This document shows, one piece after another, positions 48,201 through 56,849 of a stretch of DNA of 64,000 nt (its first letter is position 1; every line of letters begins with the position of its first letter). Source of the stretch: Calothrix membranacea FACHB-236 (GTDB taxonomy: Bacteria; Cyanobacteriota; Cyanobacteriia; Cyanobacteriales; Nostocaceae); contig NZ_JACJPX010000020.1 of assembly GCF_014696315.1 (NCBI RefSeq), forward strand, positions 1 through 64,000, given 5' to 3'. Under the pieces are notes generated by a model. It was given only the letters and a program-made list of their open reading frames with translations, did not search any database and was not told the origin of the DNA. The position numbers and the translations under genes are program-made.

Positions 48201-48431
48201 TCAGTAACCTGAAGAACTGCTGCTAGAACTAGATGCAAAAGAATGACTGGAATGAGATTTTGCATAACTCCTAGAACTACTGCCAGATGAAACATTGACT
48301 GAAACGGTTTGGCTAGTTTCACCTTCACCAGATGTTTGCACTACGCTTTTCGCTTCGGCAATAACCTTACCATCGGGTGAGACTATGCGTTTAACTACAA
48401 TTTTCTGCTGATTCATGAGTTGAACAACCAT
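48201..48431 (-). CDS. Ser-rich small protein without GG leader
   Basis: A 71-76-aa protein (ATG at 48431 or 48416). The first half, QQKIVVKRIVSPDGKVIAEA then TSQTVSVNVSS, is beta-like; the last 28 residues are mostly Ser with Tyr, His and Ala. There is no double-glycine leader and no signal peptide, unlike its neighbours. I recall similar SPDGK-containing small proteins in cyanobacteria, function unknown. A role as scaffold or immunity factor would be a guess. Confidence 0.6.
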   Translation of the reverse strand: MVVQLMNQQKIVVKRIVSPDGKVIAEAKSVVQTSGEGETSQTVSVNVSSGSSSRSYAKSHSSHSFASSSSSSSSGY

Positions 48432-48480
48432 TTGATTGATTGAAAAAATTGCGATCGCTATGATGCGATCGCATCAAATA

Positions 48481-48792
48481 CTAACTGGTCTTTTTAGAGT
48501 ATGAAAAGGCATAAATACGGTCACCTATACTTCCAGATCCTCCAGCAAGGATATGTTTCCCATCTTGGCTGGAGGCTCGATATCCGTAATTCTCACCTTT
48601 TTGATCACCAAACACTTCAAACAAATATTCACCTTTTTGTTCTGAAGATAATTTATCAAATTCCGGGATGTTATTTGTTAACCAGTCTAATAGATCAAGT
48701 TCCCGTTGTTCCTCTTCTAATAATCCGCCTTGAATGCGGCTACCATTAATTGTTTCACAAAAGCTTAAATCTTGAATTTTTAATCCGCTCAT
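48481..48792 (-). CDS. Double-glycine leader peptide C
   Basis: A 103-aa product from ATG 48792 (GAGGTCAT upstream). The leader MSGLKIQDLSFCETINGS is followed by RIQGG, GG at 22-23. The core begins LLEEEQRELDLLDWLTNNIPEF, an acidic helix, and ends in a Gly/Ser-rich part (ILAGGSGSIGDRIYAFSYS). It includes ENYGYR. It differs in composition from peptides A, B and D. Probably exported. Confidence 0.7.
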   Translation of the reverse strand: MSGLKIQDLSFCETINGSRIQGGLLEEEQRELDLLDWLTNNIPEFDKLSSEQKGEYLFEVFGDQKGENYGYRASSQDGKHILAGGSGSIGDRIYAFSYSKKTS

Positions 48793-48956
48793 ATGACCTC
48801 TTGAAGCCATTTATAAAGATAGCCAGAAACTCTTTATATTCAGTTTCTGGCCACTTTAAATTATAGGTATACCGACTTCGGATATCAGCAAGAGAATTGA
48901 TTCACTGGCTGAATAGATGAGAATCAGTATCTCAAACTTCGACTGCTAATAATTAG

Positions 48957-49217
48957 TTAGTTAGTAGCAGAGATAGAAACGCTACTAGAAGAGTATGGAT
49001 CGACGTAAGTGAAGGTTTGAGTCAGAGTGTCTTTACCATAAGCATCAGCTTCAGCAGTAGCAAGATTACCCTTAACGTATGTCTTTGACACTACATCTTT
49101 TTTAATTTTGAAGTACTCATTGAAGTAGATATTGCTGTAGTCGTAACCAAGGTTAAAACCACCAACAACATTAGCAGACTCAACGTTTTCTAAAAGATTT
49201 AAATCAGAAATAATCAT
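48957..49217 (-). CDS. Double-glycine leader peptide D
   Basis: An 86-aa product from ATG 49217, which has CAGGAGA at good spacing; the extension to 49283 is basic and lacks a ribosome site. The leader MIISDLNLLENVESANVVGG is 20 residues with GG at 19-20. The core is aromatic and Ser/Thr-rich (NLGYDYSNIYFNEYFKIKKD, then TAEADAYGKDTLTQTFTYVD). It is the first peptide gene after the PpiC gene, with a 249-bp gap. Probably exported. Confidence 0.75.
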   Translation of the reverse strand: MIISDLNLLENVESANVVGGFNLGYDYSNIYFNEYFKIKKDVVSKTYVKGNLATAEADAYGKDTLTQTFTYVDPYSSSSVSISATN

Positions 49218-49532
49218 TTGGTTTCTCCTGAGAATCAATCTTCGCTTGGGATTTATCTTGAGCAGCTTTCTTTTTTTGCTCACATTAATACTTTAGCTTA
49301 TCCACTCAAAAAGTCAATGTTTTTATTCATATTTTTGATAAAGAAAATATTAAAATACCGAGCTTACTAATATTAGTAAATGCATTAAAAATAATGCAAA
49401 AAAAGAATGCAAAAATCTGAGCAATGCACATAAAAACATTACTCAGACTAAGATAGATGGTTATTTGTTAATTATGAAGTAAATATTTAATTCACGATTT
49501 TTTGTGCCCATCCAATCATATTTATTATTAAA

Positions 49533-50315
49533 TTAAGCCTGCTTTAGCAGTTGCTCTTGTGGTTGCAAATTAGTATTTAAATCTAACTGAGTGAGCATTG
49601 CTATTCCTTCTAGTTGTTGCTTTAACCAACTAGTAAATAATTCCGAAATGATTTTTTGGCGCAATTGCTCATTTAATTGGGGTTGAATAATTTCTTCCAC
49701 CCAAATCAAATACACACCTTTAAGAGTTGTAATTGGTTTGAGGAGTTCTGGTGGTTTAGCTGCAAATACGGGTGCTGCTATTTCTGGGCGAAAATCTTTC
49801 CGATATCTGACTCCTTGATATCCATATGCACGTCTTTGTTCTGGATTTGAAATATATAAACGCGCTATTTCTGGAAATGTAGTTTCCCCTTCTTCCAGAG
49901 CATAAAAAATTTCCAGAGCTAAGTCCCTATCCTCGAAAATGACTTCGTAAGTGGCCGCTGCATCGTAATCCAGTCGGTTGTCATAAAAAAACTTTTCGAC
50001 TTGAGCAGAAAAAAGATGATTCGCCAACTTTTTAGAAATCAGGCTGTTATAAACTAATTCTTCAAAATCTTTCACAGACAGATGGTGTTTATCTAACCAA
50101 GCCCAGGTTTCTTTCGCCGTCACGAGTTTTTTATCTAACCTGAGTTTGTCTCCCTCTTCTTGTAATTGTGCTTCTGTAACTTCAATACCAGCTTCCTGAG
50201 CCGCTTCGGTAATAATTTGTTGAGATAGGATGGTGTTTATGACATCAGGAATCTGACAAGATAGTTTGAGGCTATGTATCAAGTCAGAAGTAGAGATGGT
50301 TAGATATTCGGGCAT
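49533..50315 (-). CDS. PpiC/SurA-type peptidyl-prolyl isomerase
   Basis: A 260-aa protein with a SurA-like helical N-terminal part (LSQQIITEAAQEAGIEVTEAQ) and a parvulin-like domain at about 135-225 (ARLYISNPEQRRAYGYQGVRY, then FAAKPPELLKPI). It has no signal peptide. Such PpiC proteins occur with HlyD and C39 transporters in cyanobacterial peptide loci and may help folding or leader handling during export. The ATG at 50315 has AAGGA 8 nt upstream; the TTG five codons earlier is unlikely. Confidence 0.87.
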   Translation of the reverse strand: MPEYLTISTSDLIHSLKLSCQIPDVINTILSQQIITEAAQEAGIEVTEAQLQEEGDKLRLDKKLVTAKETWAWLDKHHLSVKDFEELVYNSLISKKLANHLFSAQVEKFFYDNRLDYDAAATYEVIFEDRDLALEIFYALEEGETTFPEIARLYISNPEQRRAYGYQGVRYRKDFRPEIAAPVFAAKPPELLKPITTLKGVYLIWVEEIIQPQLNEQLRQKIISELFTSWLKQQLEGIAMLTQLDLNTNLQPQEQLLKQA

Positions 50316-50909
50316 GGTGCTATCCTTCAATTGTTAGTTTGATAGCTGTTAGTGGTTAGAACGCCTCTCCAAGCCTCCCCTATCTTGAAAATGCTCCTAG
50401 TTTGCGGCAATACTAACTTGAGCAAGTCTAAGTAAGGGGAGACAGTGGATTAGCACTGGTGAGGTTTAGAGGCTAAATTCCTTGCTATAAACAAGGAACA
50501 AACTGTTAGTCAGACGTGTGGTTCTATCCTGGGAGTTTATCTAGAGCCTAGATAGGATCTATTCTTGATTCCTTATTAAAACCCGATTTAGAAGAAGGTT
50601 CTAGGTCACTTTGGTGGTAACAATGGTTCTAATACGAATGCTCCAAAATCAAGCTACACATTGACAGTAGAGGAGTATGGAGAGAATTATCTGAAGCCTG
50701 GATCTAGAAAAATTCTCTAAAAACGAAATCCCCGCATTTTTTGAGGATGCTATTGGCAAATAAGGGTTGATAGGACTTGTTTCCGCAGAAATAGCTGATT
50801 TTATGTCTCCATTTCGGAGAATAAATAAAATCACTCTTGTGAGGATTCATATCCTTGAATAGCCAACGGTATCCTGAAAAAATTCTAGGAGCTAAATTTG
50901 TAAATATTG
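50316..50909. other. Intergenic, 594 bp
   Basis: No supported gene. A 61-codon minus-strand frame (50649-50834) has neither composition nor ribosome site in its favour. A short downstream piece (50606-50650) reads FVLEPLLPPK on the minus strand and might be a transposase scrap. Confidence 0.4.
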
Positions 50910-51107
50910 TTATGCAGATGCCAAGATAATTGATAATTCCCGGTCAATTTTCTCTGCTAGTTTATAAGCCATTAACGGTGGATTGCGGTAGTTGCTGGCA
51001 GTTTTTCTAAATCCCCATCGTCTGGCTTCAGCTTCGGAAACTCCAAACTCTGCGGCTAGTTGGTGGTAAGACCAGCCATATTTTCTCATGAGGTCGATTG
51101 GATGCAT
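50910..51107 (-). CDS. Small HTH-like protein, 65 aa
   Basis: MHPIDLMRKYGWSYHQLAAE then FGVSEAEARRWGFRK reads as a helix-turn-helix, with the recognition helix around SEAEARRWGF. AGGAGCAAGATT precedes the ATG, so it is well translated. It lies between HlyD and PpiC, on the same strand. It may be a local regulator; I know of no characterised homologue. Confidence 0.65.
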   Translation of the reverse strand: MHPIDLMRKYGWSYHQLAAEFGVSEAEARRWGFRKTASNYRNPPLMAYKLAEKIDRELSIILASA

Positions 51108-51398
51108 AATCTTGCTCCTGTGGACTTGGTAGATGAGAATTGGAATGTTTTCTTAGGCAACCCAACAACAAATTAAGTAAAGCGGTGCAATTAAAGATAG
51201 CTGGTAAGGGCTGTCATTGGTCATTTGTCATTAGTCATTGGTAAGGGTTTCAAGCCCATTTACGTTTCGTAAGATAGTTTGGTGCAATTACCGATTTACT
51301 TATTCAGCTGAAAGTCGTTAGCTATTCACTGTTAAGAGTTAACAGTTACCGTTGCACTCGTAGGGTGATGAACTTTATATCTTTCACCTGTGAGAATG

Positions 51399-52946
51399 CT
51401 ATATATCTAAACCGCCTTTTTGGAGTTTCTTAAAGGGATCTAAGACAAAATCAATCACCCGACGCTGACGAATAATTACTTCTGCGTTGGCTGAATGTCC
51501 GGCGGTTAAGGGAATACGTTTTTCGCCGTTTTGAATGTACTGTTTATCTAAGCTGATTTCTAATTCATAGGTTTCAAGGTTTCCTTGGGGTGTTTGCTGT
51601 ACCTTGGAGTCAGGAGATAGCCAAGTAACTTTTCCTTGAGTAATGCCATATTCTTGGAAAGGATAAGCATCAAATTTGATTTTGACTGGCATTCCTACCT
51701 TTAAAAAACCACTATCCTGACTGGGTATATTGGCCTTGAGGACAACGCCTACATTTTTAGGTGCAATTTGGGCAATTCTCTGTCCAGGCTGTACCACAGA
51801 TCCCGGCTTGCTGACGGGAAACTCGAAAATTGTCCCATCTACAGGCGATCGCACTATTCTCTGCTGTAACTGGATCTTTAAGGCTGTCACTTCGCTACGG
51901 GCTTGGAAAATTTGCGATCGCAATGCTGCAATTTGCGTTTCTATATCCTTGAGTTGTTGCTGATTTTTTAAAACTGCTAATTTACCAGTTTGCAGTAAGC
52001 TTTGATAGCTATTTTCTTCTTCTTGTAGTCGCAGCTTGGCTTGCTCAATATCAGCCTGTAACTGGTTCATGGTTGTCTGATAACGGCTTTGTTCCTCCGT
52101 TAAACGCAATTTTGCTTGCTGAACGTCAGATTTTGCCTTGTCGTAAAGCCTTTTACTTTCTTGTTGTTCTTTGATCAGTTGATCAATTTGGGTTGCAGAA
52201 ACAGCGCCATCTGTCAACAGTTTACTAAAGCGCTCAACTTGTCTAGAATCGATTTTTAAACGACTTTCAGCCGCTTTTTGGTCATTCGCAGAGGTGCTAA
52301 TTTGTTGCTGTGCCTGATTGACTAATGCTTGTTTTTCTAAATTTTGTAAATTATAACTACTCTGCTTTGCATCTAGGTTTTGTTTAGCTTGGTTAACTTG
52401 GGCAAGTTTCTCCAAAGCTTGGGATTGGTTTTGTTGTTCCTGAGTACTCAGAGTTAACTGTAATTGATGTTTGAGTACATCCAACTGTGCCCTTTGATTT
52501 AAAAATCCAGTTAGTTTGGCCTCAGCTTGCTGAAGTTGTGTTTGCAAGACATCAGATTCTAGTTCTAATAAAACCTGCCCAGCTTTGACAGTATCACCTT
52601 CTTTTACCTTCACAACCTTGACACTCCCCCCAGCTTGGGAGTCCAATTTTTGAGTTGCACCTTGAGGTTCTATCCGTCCTCTAGCGCTTCCTGTCTCATC
52701 AACTTTTGCCAGTGTGGCCCAGGGTAAGGCGAGAATAGCAAAGGCTAATAGGACAGAAAAGACACCATGAGTCCAAACCCGAGGTAAGGCATCTAAAAGT
52801 TCTTCGGTACTATAGTGCAAATCGTTACTATTATCGGTGGTTGGTACAGCAACCTCAGTATATTCCTCATTGTTGCTGTAATCTGTGTAATCATTTTCTT
52901 CCTCTTTAGCCAGTGCGGAGGAGGAATTAGCAAATGGATGTGGCAT
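51399..52946 (-). CDS. HlyD-family membrane fusion protein
   Basis: The periplasmic adaptor of a type I secretion system. The only membrane helix is near the N-terminus (FSVLLAFAILALPWATLA). The beta-barrel/lipoyl segment (GSVKVVKVKEGDTVKAGQVL) is followed by about 230 residues of coiled coil rich in Gln and Leu, then the returning lipoyl half (RIVRSPVDGTIFEF). The ATG at 52946 is preferred to the TTG at 52961. The C39 ABC transporter gene is 145 bp upstream, so the two form one exporter; the outer-membrane TolC is not in the window. Confidence 0.94.
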   Translation of the reverse strand: MPHPFANSSSALAKEEENDYTDYSNNEEYTEVAVPTTDNSNDLHYSTEELLDALPRVWTHGVFSVLLAFAILALPWATLAKVDETGSARGRIEPQGATQKLDSQAGGSVKVVKVKEGDTVKAGQVLLELESDVLQTQLQQAEAKLTGFLNQRAQLDVLKHQLQLTLSTQEQQNQSQALEKLAQVNQAKQNLDAKQSSYNLQNLEKQALVNQAQQQISTSANDQKAAESRLKIDSRQVERFSKLLTDGAVSATQIDQLIKEQQESKRLYDKAKSDVQQAKLRLTEEQSRYQTTMNQLQADIEQAKLRLQEEENSYQSLLQTGKLAVLKNQQQLKDIETQIAALRSQIFQARSEVTALKIQLQQRIVRSPVDGTIFEFPVSKPGSVVQPGQRIAQIAPKNVGVVLKANIPSQDSGFLKVGMPVKIKFDAYPFQEYGITQGKVTWLSPDSKVQQTPQGNLETYELEISLDKQYIQNGEKRIPLTAGHSANAEVIIRQRRVIDFVLDPFKKLQKGGLDI

Positions 52947-53091
52947 GGCTACATTTCCCAAAATGGTATTGTCATTTGTCTTTGGTCATTCGTCCTTGGT
53001 CATTTGTTCAAGCCTATTTACGCTTCAGGGCTAAGTTCGATTTATTTCAGAAATTTACGTATCCTAACTAATAGCAGTCATCAGTCATCAG

Positions 53092-56000
53092 TCAACTAAC
53101 TTGTGCTAGTTGCTGTTGATTTAAATAGTAGTAATGACCTTGTTTAGCGATTAATTCGTCATGAGTACCGCTTTCTAATAAGACACCGCGATCCAAAACT
53201 AAAATTAAGTCAGCGTTGCGGACGGTGGAAAGACGATGGGCAATAATGATACTGGTGCGCCCTTTGAGAATAGTTTTCAGGTTATTCTGAATAATTCGTT
53301 CGGATTCCGTGTCTAGGTGGCTGGTGGCTTCGTCAAACAGTAATAACCGAGGATTACCTAACAAAGCACGAGCGATCGCTAACCGTTGGCGTTGTCCACC
53401 AGAAAGCATTCCCCCACCTTCACCGATTTGGGTTTCGTAACCTAGGGGTAGTTGCTGGATAAATTCATCTGCTCCCGCTAATTTTGCGGCTTGAATAATA
53501 TCGTCGAGGGTGGCTTCTGGGTGCGCTATGGAAATGTTTTCGCGGATGGTACTACCAAATAGGAAGGTGTCTTGGTCTACAACGCCAACTTGAGAACGAA
53601 GCGATCGCAAGGAAATACCAGTTACGTCATGGCCGTCAATCAGCACTTTGCCATCTGTGGCTGGATATAAGCCTAAAATTAATTTGCTCAAGGTGGTTTT
53701 CCCCGAACCACTACGTCCGACTATCGCCACCATTTGCTCTGGCTGAATTTCAAAACTGATATTTTCTAAGACGTTAGTCTTACTTTCGGGGTGATAGCGG
53801 AAGGTGACATGATCAAAGCAAATGTGACCGCGTAGCTTACCTAAGGTTTTGCGGGGTTTATTGTGCAAGTCTTCTTCTGGTTCTGCTTCTAGAACATCAT
53901 TGATGCGTTCGGTGGAAATAATGATTTCTTGGAATTCATTCCACAGTTGAGAAAACCTTTGGAAAGGCCCTAAAACATTACCCACCAACATATTGAAAGC
54001 TACTAATTGCCCAACGGTGAGTTCTCCTTGAATTACCTGCCATGCGCCAAACCAGAGCAAGGCGGTACTGGTAAAGGTATTGATGGCACCACTAAGCATG
54101 GAGAGGCGAATACCGATCACCTGAGCATTAAAGGCTTTTTTCACCAAACTATTTAGTAGTTCTTCCCAATGCCAACGCACAGTCTGTTCAATGGCTAAGG
54201 AACGGACTGTGCGAATCCCTGTGAGGGACTCGATAATATAGCTGTTTTCTTTGGCTCCAGCATTAAAAATATCTCTGGAGATGCGGCGTAAAATCCCTGT
54301 GCTAGCTAGGGCCAGAATAAAAAATGGTGGTACAGTAACTAACACAAATAATGCCATTTTCCAGCTATACCAAAACATCAGGGCTAGATAGACGACTAGC
54401 GTTAGTAAATCCAGCACGATGGATAAAGTTTGACCAGTCAAAAAGCTTTGAATTTTCTGGTTTTCTTGAATGCGAGAGACGATATCGCCTACATAACGAG
54501 ATTCAAAATAAGCTAGCGGTAAGCGAAAGGTATGTTTGATAAAACCTACCAATAAGGAGACACTAATGCGGTTAGCGGTATGACTAAGTAAATATGTCCG
54601 CACTCCGTTCATAGCAATGCTAAACAACCCAAAAATGATCATCCCGATCCCCACGGCGTTTAGGGTTGCAATGCTGCGTTGTACGAGTACTCTGTCAAGT
54701 AATAACTGAGTAAAGATTGGGGTGACTAGTCCAAATATCTGAATGAGTACCGAAGCAACAAAGACTTCGATCAGGACTTTATAGTGGGGTTTGATTAAAG
54801 CAAAAAACTTCCACAAACCGATATCCTGATTTTGAGCATCTTTGAGTAAAGATGTTGGTTGTAGTAATAATGCAAACCCAGTCCAACCTGCTTTAAATTC
54901 CTTGAGGGTAAGTTTGCGTTGCCCAAAGGCGGGATCACCCACAATTACCTGTTTTTTGGTAATTTCATAAACAACGATAAAGTGATTGCCTTCCCAATGA
55001 GCGATCGCAGGTAAAGATTGTTCGGCAAATTTATCTAGGGTGGCTTTGACTGGACGGGTGGTAAAACCCAAACTTTCTGCTGCTGTGGCGATCGCTTGCA
55101 AAGATGCACCACTCCGGCCGACGTTGGTCATATCTCGTAGCCGATTGACGCTAAAGTGCTTACCCCAATAGCGACCAATCATCACTAAGCAAGCTGCACC
55201 ACAGTCAGAGGCACTATGTTGAGCATAGAAGGGATATTGATGAGTCAGATGTCCCCACCAATGACCTATTTGCACCTTGGGATGAGGAAAGTAAGCACGT
55301 TGTTTGGGTTCGGTTTTTTTGGGTGGAGTCTGGGAAGGAAAGGCAATCACGTTACTGCGATTGCGGGTAAATACGGCTGGGGATTTTTGCACAGTAGTGG
55401 TTTGGGGTGATGGCGAATCAATCAATTCTGCCAATTCTCCCCAATGTTGGAGCGCTGTTTGCCAATCGCTATGGTTGAGAATGTAAGCGATCGTGGGTTG
55501 TGTAGCTTGCCAACTCCCCGGTTTCACAGCACAGATGTCACCTGGTATTAATTTACTCCCGTCTGCATGGCGTAATTCTCCCCGACGCACTACCCATAGC
55601 TGAGTTTGTGCGGTGAGGTTGGTTGGTACTGCACCAATATCTAGCTGCTGGCGCGAGAAATAAGCTAAGGCTTGCAGCATATCTTCAACGGATGCATTGC
55701 CTTTTTTTCTGGAGTTCTGGCGACACAACATTAATAAATCCCAAAGTTCTGCACGCGCAAATAGGCGATCGCGGATTTTGGGATATTTCTCTATCAAAGT
55801 TTGCAATGTCTCTTGTTGGAGATAACCCAGCTTTAAGTTCAACGAAGATCTGGCTGAGTATGGTTGCAAACTTGCTTGGGGAAATAAAGTTAGTTCTCCA
55901 AAGGATCTACCTGGGGATAGAGTAGTAATTAAGTTCTCTGCATGATCCAGCAATCGGACTTTACCCGCTAAGACTAAATAAATTCCTGACTTAGCCTCTG

Positions 56001-56145
56001 TTGCTTGCCAAAACTCTTTTGCTATTGGCGGTTCCACAATTTCCATCGCCGCCAAACAGCTTTGCAGTTCTTTATCTGCTAACTTCTCGCCCAAGACAAT
56101 CGCAAGCTGTTCGCTCAGCTCTGTTTGTGAAAATATTAATTGCAT
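53092..56145 (-). CDS. Peptidase-containing ABC transporter (C39-TM-NBD) with cNMP-like N-terminus
   Basis: A 1017-aa transporter that cuts double-glycine leaders and exports the cores. Residues 1-290 resemble CRP-type cyclic nucleotide-binding domains (SGIYLVLAGKVRLLD, then GRSFGELTLFP). The C39 peptidase (about 305-430) has the catalytic Cys in SASDCGAACL, His in GNHFIVVYE and Asp in VGDPAFG, so it should be active. Six membrane helices follow (about 450-740), then the ATPase with VGRSGSGKTTLSK, LSGGQRQRLAIA and LLLFDEATSHLD. GGAGATGAGAAA precedes the ATG. It should serve the GG and Nif11 peptides downstream. Confidence 0.95.
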   Translation of the reverse strand: MQLIFSQTELSEQLAIVLGEKLADKELQSCLAAMEIVEPPIAKEFWQATEAKSGIYLVLAGKVRLLDHAENLITTLSPGRSFGELTLFPQASLQPYSARSSLNLKLGYLQQETLQTLIEKYPKIRDRLFARAELWDLLMLCRQNSRKKGNASVEDMLQALAYFSRQQLDIGAVPTNLTAQTQLWVVRRGELRHADGSKLIPGDICAVKPGSWQATQPTIAYILNHSDWQTALQHWGELAELIDSPSPQTTTVQKSPAVFTRNRSNVIAFPSQTPPKKTEPKQRAYFPHPKVQIGHWWGHLTHQYPFYAQHSASDCGAACLVMIGRYWGKHFSVNRLRDMTNVGRSGASLQAIATAAESLGFTTRPVKATLDKFAEQSLPAIAHWEGNHFIVVYEITKKQVIVGDPAFGQRKLTLKEFKAGWTGFALLLQPTSLLKDAQNQDIGLWKFFALIKPHYKVLIEVFVASVLIQIFGLVTPIFTQLLLDRVLVQRSIATLNAVGIGMIIFGLFSIAMNGVRTYLLSHTANRISVSLLVGFIKHTFRLPLAYFESRYVGDIVSRIQENQKIQSFLTGQTLSIVLDLLTLVVYLALMFWYSWKMALFVLVTVPPFFILALASTGILRRISRDIFNAGAKENSYIIESLTGIRTVRSLAIEQTVRWHWEELLNSLVKKAFNAQVIGIRLSMLSGAINTFTSTALLWFGAWQVIQGELTVGQLVAFNMLVGNVLGPFQRFSQLWNEFQEIIISTERINDVLEAEPEEDLHNKPRKTLGKLRGHICFDHVTFRYHPESKTNVLENISFEIQPEQMVAIVGRSGSGKTTLSKLILGLYPATDGKVLIDGHDVTGISLRSLRSQVGVVDQDTFLFGSTIRENISIAHPEATLDDIIQAAKLAGADEFIQQLPLGYETQIGEGGGMLSGGQRQRLAIARALLGNPRLLLFDEATSHLDTESERIIQNNLKTILKGRTSIIIAHRLSTVRNADLILVLDRGVLLESGTHDELIAKQGHYYYLNQQQLAQVS

Positions 56146-56205
56146 TTTCTCATCTCCAAGACTGAATGATTAATTGCCAAAATTGATGAAAATTGGCGAG
56201 GGGTT

Positions 56206-56238
56206 AGATCCCCGACTTCTTGAAGAAGTCGGGGATCT
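56206..56238. repeat. Perfect 16-bp palindrome (GATCCCCGACTTCTT family)
   Basis: AGATCCCCGACTTCTT and AAGAAGTCGGGGATCT are separated by one base. It lies between the HTH gene stop and the transporter start, and half of it recurs at 5223-5240. It could end the HTH transcript, but it is primarily a dispersed repeat. Confidence 0.75.
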
Positions 56239-56255
56239 TGTTGCACATAACATCC

Positions 56256-56774
56256 TTAAAAAGATTCAGTTGCTTGTGGTGATGAGGATTTTTGCTTAGT
56301 TGACAACCCCATGTGTTTGAGGAGGCGATTAATATGGCGATCGCTGATTTTAATTCCCAATTCCTGATGCAGATGTTTGTTCAAACTTGAAGCTGTCCAG
56401 CTACCAAATGCATAACCGCGATCGCGTGGGTTTGCACTCACCAATTCTTTTAATCTTTCAAGATATTGATGATTAACAGTCTTCGGTCTACCAATTGGTC
56501 GCTTATTCAATTTGTGCGCTAAACCTATTTCTGCTACAGCCATCCCATATCGTGCCATCTCTTGAGCAGAATTGAATATGTTGCAGATATGTTTGTGAGA
56601 TTTATTGCTATCTGCTAGTAACATCATTTCCAATTGATGACGAGATTCTGGCTGTAAATCTACTGGCAAATTCTTGGGAGAAACTTTTCGTGGAAAAGGT
56701 TTCAAAAATTTATTTGCTGGCGTAGCATCACTATCGCAAATCTTGTTTTGGCTAGAATAATGTGACATAATCAT
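56256..56774 (-). CDS. IS630-type winged HTH protein, likely regulator
   Basis: A 172-aa protein (ATG 56774; another at 56768; TTG at 56849 would add 25 codons). The C-terminal half has the Tc1/IS630 winged HTH pattern: NKRPIGRPKTVNHQYLERLK, then YAFGSWTASSLNKHLHQEL and SDRHINRLLKHMGLS. The DDE catalytic domain of a transposase is absent, so it looks like a HTH taken over as a regulator rather than a broken transposase. It is just upstream of the transporter gene, on the same strand, and may control the locus. Confidence 0.7.
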   Translation of the reverse strand: MIMSHYSSQNKICDSDATPANKFLKPFPRKVSPKNLPVDLQPESRHQLEMMLLADSNKSHKHICNIFNSAQEMARYGMAVAEIGLAHKLNKRPIGRPKTVNHQYLERLKELVSANPRDRGYAFGSWTASSLNKHLHQELGIKISDRHINRLLKHMGLSTKQKSSSPQATESF

Positions 56775-56849
56775 TGTCCAGTTGCATGCAACTGTTAAAA
56801 ATGTGGGCGAAATCCTCCGTTGCAATTGTGATTGAATCGCGACATCCAA

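Noticed and set aside
50606-50650. FVLEPLLPPK on the minus strand, like the start of IS5-type transposases
   Set aside because: Only about ten residues match; the flanks do not continue the similarity in any frame.
50649-50834. 61-codon minus-strand frame between PpiC and the small HTH gene
   Set aside because: No ribosome site, no double-glycine leader and no resemblance to the other peptides.
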